64,000 nt of DNA, taken from CAUZIZ01 sp965222655 (GTDB lineage Bacteria > Acidobacteriota > UBA6911 > RPQK01 > JAJDTT01). Each line of letters begins with the position of its first letter. The stretch's first letter is position 1. The position numbers and the translations under genes were made by a program. Positions 26,862 to 33,896 of this stretch are shown piece by piece. The DNA lies in NCBI GenBank assembly GCA_965222655.1, contig CBDCUP010000009.1:434001-498000 (forward strand), written 5' to 3'. The notes under the pieces are model-generated. The model made no database searches. It saw only the letters and a program-made list of their open reading frames with translations, and had not been told where the DNA came from.

Positions 26862-28706
26862 CTAGTTGTTATCCCCTGCGAAGCTCGCCCCCAGCGTGAA
26901 GTCCGACCAGAGGATGGAATCGGACCACATGATGGAGTCCGACCACATGATGGAGTCCGACCACATAATCGAGTCGGACCACATGATGGAGTCCGACCAC
27001 AGAATGCTATCCGGAGCAAAGAGTCCGTCCGACCACAGAATGGAATCGGACCAGACCCTTCCTTCTCCCCAGAAGCCGGCCTGCGCCGATTCGACCTGAG
27101 AGGTGAAGACGATTCGGTCGGAGAAAGCAAACGCTCCTCCAGCCCACACCTTCTCGCCGTTGAGATACCAGTAGGGAGAGACCCCCTTATAGAGTCTCTT
27201 TCTCCCCACATTCATGCGCTTGGCTACCTGCACAGAGGTCAAGGTATTGACCAGACCGTTGCCCTGTTCCAGCATATGAGGCTGCGTGAGTTTGATGGCG
27301 CTCGCCAGTAGAATCGCCTTCACCAGCCGGCGCGTGAGTCTGGAGTTCGCACTGAGCATGAGAGCGACGGTGCCGCTGACGTAGCCGGTGGCCATGCTGG
27401 AGCCGCTCAAGGCCACGTGGGTAGAGTCGATCTTCAGCTCGGGATAATTGAGATCGATATAGCTTCCCCGTACCAGAAACGAGGCGATCGCGTTACCGGG
27501 GGCGCAGAGATCGGGTTTGAAGAGACCGTCGACGTAGCTGGAGCCCCGCGATCCGTAGCTGGTGGCGGTATCATCGCCATGGGTCGCGGTGGCGTGGATG
27601 TTCACGGGCGAGACCGTGATCACGGCCGGATCGTTGCCGGGGCTGGTGATGGCGCCCCAGATCTGGGAGTGCTGCCCGGTTTTTCCCAGATTCCCGGCGG
27701 AGACGACGGTGGCGATTCCAGCGGCCACCAGACGCTCGACCGCCTGACACAGGGGATCCTGGGTATAGGACTCGACCGGGGCGTGGCCCAGGGCGAGATT
27801 GGCGACCTTGATCTGGTACTTTCTCTTGTTGGCAATGGCCCAGTCGATGGCTTTGATCAGGTTGCTGGTAAAGCCGGTACCATCCGAATCCAGGACCTTT
27901 AGGACCACCAACTTGGCACGAGGAGCGACCCCTCGATACTTACCCCACTGTTTGCGGCCGTCGCCGGAGATGATGCCGGCCACATGGGTTCCATGTCCGT
28001 AGGCGTCCTGAGAAGCCGTTCCGCTGGATCGGGACTCCTCATCGGAATCGGAATCGGAATCGGAGTCTTCGTCGTTGCCAGTAAAGATGGTGGGTTCGCT
28101 GTTAGAACCTCCCCCGGTGAAGTCCACAGAAGTCTTGATCCAGTAGCGGCCTTTCATGTCGGGGTGCTTCTCGACCCCAGAGTCGAAGACGGCGACCGTA
28201 ACTCCATATCCCTTGTATCCCTGTTGGTGCGCCTGATCGGCGCCGATGGTGCTCAGGGAGACCGGAGCGTAGGAGATATTGTTCGGACTCTGTCCCCGGT
28301 TTGTGGGATGGATGACGGCATCCAGCGTGACGTACTCCACCAGGGGAGACCGCAACAGATACTGGATCTGCTTACCGGTCAACCGAGCGGTGTAGCCGTT
28401 GACGCCTGAAAGCAGGTTCTCGGTGCCCTGTCCGCGCTCTCGCCGCAGGGTCTGATTGCGGGCAAAGAAGTCCGGACGGACCTGGACGATGACGGGAATG
28501 GAATACTCGTATTGGGGATGCCGAACGATGAAGTCCACTTCCTGTTTGAGCATCCGGGAGATCTTCCCAGAGGACCCAGATCCAGGCCCTGCTGTGGCGA
28601 AGGCTGGACCTCTCGCAGCGAGCGAGAAAGCAAAGAAAAGAGGGAGACTGACAATGGAAAGAATCAGTCTCGGAGTCAGTCGGTGGCTACACAGATGCTG
28701 TTTCAT
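26862..28706 (-). CDS. Secreted S8 (subtilisin-type) peptidase with SIMWSD repeats
   Basis: A 614-residue exported serine peptidase. Signal peptide in residues 1-35, a propeptide-like region to about 130, then the catalytic domain: Asp in VAVFDSGV near residue 172, His in GHGTHVAG near 237, Ser in GSSMATGYV near 435. A Ser-Asp run (SDSDSDSDEES) is inserted before the catalytic His. The last 80 residues carry about seven SIMWSD/SILWSD hexapeptide units, a feature of these peptidases in several environmental phyla, perhaps for surface retention. The ATG at 28706 has AGGAGG seven bases upstream; a GTG three bases earlier is less likely. A riboswitch lies in its leader. Confidence 0.9.
   Translation of the reverse strand: MKQHLCSHRLTPRLILSIVSLPLFFAFSLAARGPAFATAGPGSGSSGKISRMLKQEVDFIVRHPQYEYSIPVIVQVRPDFFARNQTLRRERGQGTENLLSGVNGYTARLTGKQIQYLLRSPLVEYVTLDAVIHPTNRGQSPNNISYAPVSLSTIGADQAHQQGYKGYGVTVAVFDSGVEKHPDMKGRYWIKTSVDFTGGGSNSEPTIFTGNDEDSDSDSDSDEESRSSGTASQDAYGHGTHVAGIISGDGRKQWGKYRGVAPRAKLVVLKVLDSDGTGFTSNLIKAIDWAIANKRKYQIKVANLALGHAPVESYTQDPLCQAVERLVAAGIATVVSAGNLGKTGQHSQIWGAITSPGNDPAVITVSPVNIHATATHGDDTATSYGSRGSSYVDGLFKPDLCAPGNAIASFLVRGSYIDLNYPELKIDSTHVALSGSSMATGYVSGTVALMLSANSRLTRRLVKAILLASAIKLTQPHMLEQGNGLVNTLTSVQVAKRMNVGRKRLYKGVSPYWYLNGEKVWAGGAFAFSDRIVFTSQVESAQAGFWGEGRVWSDSILWSDGLFAPDSILWSDSIMWSDSIMWSDSIMWSDSIMWSDSILWSDFTLGASFAGDNN
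26900..27050. repeat. 18-bp tandem repeat in the peptidase gene
   Basis: An 18-base unit (for example ATGGAGTCCGACCACATG) is repeated in tandem and near-tandem, encoding SIMWSD on the minus strand. Sequence varies slightly (ATGGAG, ATCGAG, ATGCTA), so copies have diverged. Slippage here would change the number of hexapeptides. Confidence 0.8.
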
Positions 28707-28741
28707 CACAAAACCTCCTGGGGTTTCGCGAATCCACTTTC

Positions 28742-28832
28742 GGCAACTGATCGACCTTATCGCCGTGGCGACTTAGGTCACAGCTTTGCGCCCCGAGCCT
28801 TTCGTGCTCAGGTAGCCTTTTCGCTGTGGGCT
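28742..28832 (-). promoter_or_regulatory. GEMM-type cyclic-dinucleotide riboswitch before the S8 peptidase
   Basis: Read on the minus strand, the leader contains CACAGC...GAAAA, a hairpin CCTGAGC-ACGAAAG-GCTCGGG with a GAAA tetraloop, the signature GGGGCGCAAAGCTGTG, then ACCTAAG and, after a second hairpin, AAGGTCGATCAGTTGCCG. CACAGC pairs with GCTGTG, and ACCT with AGGT; the CCTAAG resembles the tetraloop receptor. This is the layout of the GEMM-I (c-di-GMP-I) class, a variant of which binds cyclic AMP-GMP. It ends about 35 bases before the start codon, so ligand would control translation or termination of the peptidase. Confidence 0.75.
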
Positions 28833-28929
28833 GCGAAAACTAAATTGTTAACTGGGAGTTGTGAATACCTGATTACTCCCTTCCTCACCGATCCTTTTCG
28901 GACACAGGAAGGGAAACTTTAGGGGAAGA

Positions 28930-29090
28930 TGAAACTTTCTTTCCGAAGGAACGAGGTGATAGGGGGAGTAGGCGACACGCTTAGCATGGACCTGGACCTT
29001 CTTGCCAGTCTTTGGGTTGCACCCCTGCCGCGGACATCATTGGTGCAGACGGAAACTGCCGGATCCTCTCAGCTCAACCTTCTCGCCAGA
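28930..29090 (-). pseudogene. HU/IHF-type DNA-binding protein remnant
   Basis: On the minus strand one frame reads GEKVELRGSGSFRLHQ, a stop codon, then CPRQGCNPKTGKKVQVHAKRVAY, which is the DNA-binding arm of the HU family (GEKVELRGFGSF, RNPKTGKKV, KRVAYF). Another stop (TAA) lies just upstream of GEK, and the expected PGKELK end is replaced by unrelated residues. No N-terminal dimerisation part is visible. The gene is dead, probably cut by rearrangement upstream of the peptidase. Confidence 0.7.
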
Positions 29091-29109
29091 GTTTTAAAGA
29101 CCCGATGAT

Positions 29110-29312
29110 TACTGGCGAGGACGATTTAGACCGTGAGTTCAGCATCTATCTTGGTTGATCCGGAGTGCTCAGCGACAGCATCAGCCAGCTCTACCTCTCC
29201 TAGTGAGTCGCGACACGGAAAAGGGTGGGAGCGGTATACAGCCTCGCTCACGTAGTGCCGATAAGATGTTACGGAACCTTCATCACTACTGATTGAAGGA
29301 TTTCCTACCTCT
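29110..29312 (+). other. Gene-free stretch before a strong terminator (possible small RNA)
   Basis: About 200 bases with no plausible protein on either strand end in a perfect terminator. Local hairpins such as CCTTCA (29278) with TGAAGG (about 29294) can form. A short untranslated RNA would explain a terminator that lacks an upstream gene; no known RNA family is recognised. Confidence 0.25.
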
Positions 29313-29343
29313 ACACAGGGGGCTTCGGCCCCCTGTGTTTTAT
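29313..29343 (+). terminator. Rho-independent terminator
   Basis: An 11-bp perfect stem (ACACAGGGGGC at 29313-29323, complement at 29328-29338) closed by a TTCG tetraloop is followed by TTTA. It is as strong as known terminators in the plus direction. The nearest plus-strand gene is far away. Confidence 0.8.
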
Positions 29344-30319
29344 CCAGACCGGCCGAATCCTGGAGCTTTTTCGTCGGCGAAATCGTTACTCGCCGTGCAG
29401 GTTGATGTGCTTCCAGGCCACGACCAGGGAGAGCCGAGCTCGGCAAGTCCATGTCGCTCTCAGCATAGAAAGACAACAGGATGACGACTCAGCAGGAGGT
29501 CGCATCTGGCCCGGTGTTAGTGGATGGGTCTAGAAGGGCAATCTCAGAGAATGGTTTCGACAGCCAAGGACCTAGCCTAGTGCCTGAGACAGCACGGCCA
29601 GGTCCTCGCTGTTGACAAAAGGAGACTGGAAGAAAAACATTTGTTTTTCTTCCAGCGCAAACCAGGGGAATTCCCCCTGTGTTTATGTGGGCTTCAGACC
29701 CTCGAATGCAGAGGCTTTGTCTTCCACCGCGCGGAAAACTTGAATGTCCGCTTTTAGGGGTGGATTCAACCGATCGACGCAACACTTGCGCGGAGGAAGA
29801 AGGCGAAGCGTAAACGGTTGAAACCAAAGAGAAAGCGGCGAGGACGCCTGGCTCCCATGTGCATGCCATTGAGGTACAATGAGTTACGCGGTTGCGATTC
29901 GGGCCATCAAACCACTTGCCTCCTCCGACGCTGACGCGTTCTAGCTGAACGGCTTAATACGGGTGTTGCGTTGACCGGTTGAATCGGCAGGCGAAAGCAG
30001 CCTGTCAGGGGCGATCTACCCTGACGCTGTTTGTACGGCCAGATCTGGGCTATTACGCCGCCGTTCGATTTGATCACAATCGAAAAAGTGGACGTTCAAA
30101 CAACCCCGAAATGCACTGCCGCGAAGGGCGCAAGACGGCCATAAGCTGCGTAGACCGGGAGGTGCTGCAGCGTCGTCGCCACTCGCTCTCCCCGACGGCT
30201 CCTCTACCCAGCGCATGTGCACACCGGCTGACCGGCCAGCGTACCGCCGGTCATCGCCGCGTGGATGTTTGCAGGTAGAACGGCCACGAGAAACGGTCGC
30301 CGAGAAACGCGACGACGTC
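29344..30319. other. Decayed, gene-poor stretch with repeats
   Basis: No gene can be supported in about 1 kb. A 30-base perfect palindrome built on GGAAGAAAAACA is centred at 29640. From 29969 to 30060 the sequence matches the right half of the 141-bp repeat found at 32100-32240. The ORFs on either strand have unnatural composition (runs of Arg, Ser, Pro). Near 30,150-30,320 the minus strand may hold remains of the metallo-beta-lactamase gene. Confidence 0.5.
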
Positions 30320-30496
30320 CTAATCGGTCCGGCCCTCGGTCCCGGCGTCCACCAGCACCGCCTTGCCGGTAGGAGAGATGATCGAGGGGCTGCTGCCCTG
30401 TTCAATGTCGGGGTAGACGACAAGCAGGTTCTGGCCTACCAGCGTCTGGGTGGCCAGGGCCAACCAGAGCACCAGTGCAGTTAGGATCCTGCTCAT
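30320..30496 (-). pseudogene. N-terminal fragment of a metallo-beta-lactamase-fold hydrolase
   Basis: The frame begins with a signal peptide (MSRILTALVLWLALATQTLVG), followed by LLVVYPDIEQGSSPSIISPTGKAVLVDAGTEG. This is the start of the secreted ComEC/Rec2-like metallo-beta-lactamase family (a strand, a GQG-like turn, ISPTGK, LVDAG). It runs into a stop, after which the same frame reads DVVAFLGDRF, as if a nonsense codon had occurred, and then decays. No HxHxD metal motif is present, so it is not functional. Confidence 0.6.
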
Positions 30497-30536
30497 GACC
30501 ACCTGTGACGTGTTCCTTCCGCCCCCAGAAAACCCG

Positions 30537-31031
30537 TCAATGCGGGGAATGCTCGGGGTCGCGGTAGGAGGGTAGCCCGGCGGAGAGGATGACCACCGGG
30601 ATCTCCCGGCGAGTTCTGGCCTGGTAGACCTCGTAATCCCCGTACATGGAGACAAATTCCGGCCAGAGGGTTGACCTCTCCTCTTTCGTGGCGCACCGGG
30701 CCACCATCTTCCGCCGATGTCGGCCTCTCTGCACCTCGACCTGAGAATTCGCCTTTAGATTGAGGTACCACGCTGGATGCCTGGGCATTCCCGCCTTCGA
30801 GGCCACCACTGCCAGGTCCTTGCCGACCCTTAGGTACAGTAGCGGCGAGGTGCGCCGCTGGCCGGATCGGCGTCCGATGGTGGTGAGCAGGAGTACCGGG
30901 ACCCCACCTGGTAAGCGACCTCCAAGTCGGCCACCAGTCAGGCGGAAGACCCAGACATTGGTTGCGGAAATGATTCGGATCAGCCTGCTTCCGATCCTCT
31001 CCTGAAGGTGCGTCCAAGGCGCAGTCCGCAT
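30537..31031 (-). CDS. F420H2-dependent quinone/nitro-reductase family protein
   Basis: A 164-residue protein of the deazaflavin-dependent (Ddn/FGD-like) reductase family. Landmarks are WVFRLTGGRLGG, VLLLTTIGRRSGQRRTSPLLYL, a KAGMPRHPAWYLNL stretch and EVQRGRHRR, all within the split-barrel fold. The conserved Arg/Lys cluster that binds coenzyme F420 phosphates (GRRSGQRR) is present. These enzymes reduce quinones or nitro compounds using F420H2. Start ATG 31031 has GGAG eight bases upstream. No F420 biosynthesis gene lies in the window. Confidence 0.8.
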   Translation of the reverse strand: MRTAPWTHLQERIGSRLIRIISATNVWVFRLTGGRLGGRLPGGVPVLLLTTIGRRSGQRRTSPLLYLRVGKDLAVVASKAGMPRHPAWYLNLKANSQVEVQRGRHRRKMVARCATKEERSTLWPEFVSMYGDYEVYQARTRREIPVVILSAGLPSYRDPEHSPH

Positions 31032-31479
31032 CTCTCCTTCTCCGTTGGAGGGCCTTCGCACGGTCCGTCAACCCTCCGCCACCAGGGGAAAGGGCTACGA
31101 GTGGAGCGGGTCCGCCTTCCGTTTGGGCCGCAGGGATCGACAGGGAATCGTACCACTTCAGATCCCAATCTTCTCCACCTCATCCAGCACGATCTGAGCC
31201 CTAGTCGTCGAGCTTCGTCGTCCCCGTCCCCCGTGCCGTGCCAGCCACTCCTTCCGCTGCTCGAGTCGGGCATGCTGCGCCCACCCGTCGCCAGAACTCA
31301 GGCGGGGAGGCAAACGGCTATTTCAAAAAATTAAAAGTGGTGTTGACTGGGAGTCAAGGGGGGGTTAAGTGGCTACCTTGAGAATCCAGATTGTCTCGAT
31401 GGCTCTTTGGTGCAAGATTTCGGCTGGTATCAACACAGACGGCGTAAACAGTGATCGGTTCCGGGGTTCCTGGGGGACT
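31032..31479. other. Intergenic stretch
   Basis: No supported gene; ORFs here are short and rich in Arg, Pro and Ser. TTGACTGGGAGTCAA at 31342-31356 is an imperfect palindrome that could be an operator. The stretch probably holds the promoters of the reductase on the minus strand and the 3' end of the YdbL-like gene. Confidence 0.4.
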
Positions 31480-31926
31480 TCATTCCTTCTGCTGCCAGGA
31501 GCCGTCGGGCATCTGAATCCAATCGTCACGCCGGGCCTTCTGACGAAGAGTGGTGGCGTAGGTGGAGCGGATCTTCGGCAACTGCGAAAGATCGGTGCCG
31601 GTGGCAGCAGCGATCGCCTTGAACATCCGCTCTCGGTCGGCGTTCTCGGCTCGGACGAGTTGCTTCACGCCCCCACGCTCGGACGTTGGCAGGGCGTCGA
31701 GCTGGCGGACCTCGACCAAGGCTTTATTGTTTTCGCCGAGAGCACCGGACGCCTTGAACCTGTTGAGGGCCCTCACTCGCCCGGCACGAGATTGGATTAT
31801 CTTGCGAATCGCCGGGTTGGTGATCTCCGGTGCGGCGACCTCGTCTGTTTGGGCAAGAGTCCTCGGTACGCAGACCAAGAGGAGTAAGCCGGCTAGCACC
31901 GCCAAGCAATTATGGTTCGCTATCAT
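31480..31926 (-). CDS. YdbL-like (DUF1318) periplasmic protein
   Basis: A 148-residue exported protein. Residues 1-25 are a signal peptide (LAVLAGLLLLVCVPRTLAQ). The rest matches the DUF1318/YdbL pattern: ALGENNKALVEVRQLDALPTSE, then ENADRERMFKAIAAATGTDLSQLPKIRSTYATTLRQKA, ending in DGSWQQK. YdbL-type proteins are usually encoded with YdbH/YnbE and their role in the envelope is not settled. Here those partners are not adjacent. GGGGGA about ten bases before the ATG. Confidence 0.75.
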   Translation of the reverse strand: MIANHNCLAVLAGLLLLVCVPRTLAQTDEVAAPEITNPAIRKIIQSRAGRVRALNRFKASGALGENNKALVEVRQLDALPTSERGGVKQLVRAENADRERMFKAIAAATGTDLSQLPKIRSTYATTLRQKARRDDWIQMPDGSWQQKE

Positions 31927-32704
31927 TGTCTGTATTCCCCCAGGTTAGCTCAACAACTCCGGTACTGTTCGGATTCCCAGTGTGGACTACGCACAACTCT
32001 CACCTCTACGAGCGAGTGTACCAAGTCCAAGAGATGGGTTCAGGGGAGTATTTCAAGAATTGTTGGAGGGGGTATGACAAGGAGTCAGCCGGGCGGCTCA
32101 GGTGTAATAGCCCAGATCTAACCCTACAAACAGCGTCCGATTTGATCGCAATCGACTGACCGGTTTCAGGGCGGAACCGGTCATTCAGGGGCGATCTACT
32201 CTGGCACTGTTTGTAAGGTCAGATCTGCGCTAATACACCTTCAGCAGTCCAACACTTTGAGCACCCATATCCCATGATCCGGGTCGAGGATCCCCGGCCC
32301 ATCCAAGGCTCCTTCATCGAACCAGGGAGACCACACCCGCCACGCATCCGAGTCTCTTTGTCCGCTAGGTCAAACCGGATTTGTGAGTTCCGGTGCATGA
32401 AGATGGGGACCACCGAAGGACAGGCCCCGGGTAACTTCCCCTCGGTTTCATCGTTGGCCTGGACAGCGTGAATGAATACGGCCCCAACCGACGCTTGATT
32501 ACATGGCTATGCCACAACGATAGCCTTTATGAGGGTGGGCCACTTTGAACCAGCGGGGGAACACTTTTACGTGATTTCTCCGGGTCATGACCGTGTCATC
32601 ACGAGGAAGGGAACCAACTGGCCCTTGCACTTGGATCGTGGTACGTTGGCCGTTGATGTGAAGGGATAAACCGACCTAGCTTTCGTCTGATAAGTAGGAG
32701 GGAA
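31927..32704. other. Intergenic stretch with a MITE-like element
   Basis: Nothing codes convincingly here. The segment includes the 141-bp inverted-repeat element at 32100-32240. Around it the ORFs are short and on the wrong strand. The 3' part from 32600 probably contains the promoter and ribosome site (AGGAGGGAAATG) of the nucleoside hydrolase. Confidence 0.5.
32100..32240. repeat. 141-bp inverted-repeat (MITE-like) element
   Basis: Two 39-base ends, starting AGGTGTAATAGCCCAGATCT at 32100 and its inverted, slightly diverged copy ending at 32240, flank a palindromic centre (GACCGGTTTC with GGAACCGGTC). About 32 of 39 end positions match. Partial copies lie at 29969-30060 and 25683-25751/25891-25910, so it is a dispersed non-coding family. 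Confidence 0.7.
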
Positions 32705-33676
32705 ATGTCCGTGGCAACGCGAGTACTGATGATCCAGGATGGGGCGATCGACGAACTGATGTCCGTAGCCCTGGTACTGACAATGCGAGATGTCGATCTT
32801 CGCGGTATCGTTGTCGTCAACGCGGATTGTCTGGCCGAGCCAACGGTTGAAGTAACGCGTAAGATCCTAGCGTTGATGGGGAGGTTGGATGTGCCCGTGG
32901 GCATCAGCGCGGCGCGGGCTGTAAACGCGTTTCCCTGGGTCTATCGCCAGTACTCGATGATGGTCAATCTGCTTCCCATGTTGAATGTGGACGGATCTCC
33001 TGAAGGATCAACTGAGCAACGGAACGGCGAGCAGATGATCATTGATGCAGTCCGCGAAGCGCAGGCATTGGACGAGCAAATCACCCTCCTGATTCTGAGC
33101 CCATTGACACCGTTATCTGCCGCCATCGAGCAAGATCCGTCGATTTGCCCAGGGATTGAGTCCGTTGTCTGGATGGGTGGAGCTGTTGGCATTACAGGAA
33201 ACGTTGACCCGGGCTTGTCGCCAGGCGCAAACGCCGCCGCCGAGTGGAACGCTTACTGGGACCCAGTGGCAGTAGAAGACGTTTTCGCCTCAGGGTTGCG
33301 AATCGAGATGTTTCCTCTTAACGCTACAAACGGGGTGATGCTCTCTGCGGACCAAGTGCTGTCATTTGCCCCCGACAGTGGCCGCTATCCCTTGTACGCA
33401 CTCGCCGGCCAAATGTATGCGATGGTCGCGTTTGAGGCGGGTTACGCGTTTTGGGACACTGTGACCACAGCATATCTGGCGGACCCGACGCTCTTCACGC
33501 TTGAGCAACAACGACTCGGTATCGTCACGACGGGTCCAAACCAGGGAACGATTTCGGTCGACGACGCCGGTGACGCAGTTGACGTCGCTCAGCCTATGAC
33601 CAAGGAAAACCTGGCTCGGTTCTACAAATATCTGAAGCAACAGTGGAAGATTCCTGCTGAGCAACTTGGCTCATGA
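32705..33676 (+). CDS. Nucleoside hydrolase (IUNH) family protein
   Basis: A 323-residue protein of the inosine-uridine nucleoside N-ribohydrolase fold. Landmarks are the N-terminal QDGAIDELMSVALVL (usually DxDxGxDD), ITLLILSPLTPLSAAI, VWMGGAVGITGNVDPG, AEWNAYWDP and FPLNATN. The first Asp of the calcium motif is Gln here, though two other acidic residues remain, so catalysis is uncertain. Family members cleave the N-glycosidic bond of nucleosides. Start ATG 32705 has AGGAGG nine bases upstream. The gene is flanked on both sides by mobile or decayed DNA. Confidence 0.8.
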   Translation: MSVATRVLMIQDGAIDELMSVALVLTMRDVDLRGIVVVNADCLAEPTVEVTRKILALMGRLDVPVGISAARAVNAFPWVYRQYSMMVNLLPMLNVDGSPEGSTEQRNGEQMIIDAVREAQALDEQITLLILSPLTPLSAAIEQDPSICPGIESVVWMGGAVGITGNVDPGLSPGANAAAEWNAYWDPVAVEDVFASGLRIEMFPLNATNGVMLSADQVLSFAPDSGRYPLYALAGQMYAMVAFEAGYAFWDTVTTAYLADPTLFTLEQQRLGIVTTGPNQGTISVDDAGDAVDVAQPMTKENLARFYKYLKQQWKIPAEQLGS

Positions 33677-33748
33677 GGTGATCCTGCGGGATGAAGCAGC
33701 CGAGGTAGGAGGTTCCGAGGACTCGGTTCGGAGATCTATACTCTCCCA

Positions 33749-33888
33749 GTGATCAACCAACTCCCCAAGGTCAAGCCCATGCCCCTGGTCGAACGCTCGG
33801 AGCCGTTCAACCACCCCGAGTGGATCTACGAGATCAAGTACGACGGCTTCCGAGCCTTGGCCTACATTGATTCTGGCCAATACCAGCT
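33749..33888 (+). pseudogene. N-terminal fragment of an ATP-dependent DNA ligase
   Basis: From GTG 33749 the frame reads MINQLPKVKPMPLVER, then EPFNHPEWIYEIKYDGFRALAYI, the nucleotidyltransferase motif of LigD-type ATP-dependent ligases with the catalytic Lys in EIKYDG. At 33889 the frame meets the IS left end and stops inside it at 33911. The sequence beyond the right end of the IS does not continue the ligase, so a deletion accompanied or followed insertion. TATACT at 33737 may be the original -10 box. Confidence 0.75.
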
Positions 33889-33896
33889 GGCTAGCC

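Noticed and set aside
26866..27099. Tandem repeats as a CRISPR array or MESDHM-repeat protein
   Set aside because: The 18-bp units are contiguous without unique spacers and encode SIMWSD in the peptidase frame on the minus strand.
29489..29869. 126-residue minus-strand ORF
   Set aside because: Crosses a perfect 30-base palindrome and has no motif or ribosome site.
30016..30423. 135-residue minus-strand ORF
   Set aside because: Overlaps a repeat copy and the metallo-beta-lactamase fragment in another frame; Arg/Ser/Pro-rich.
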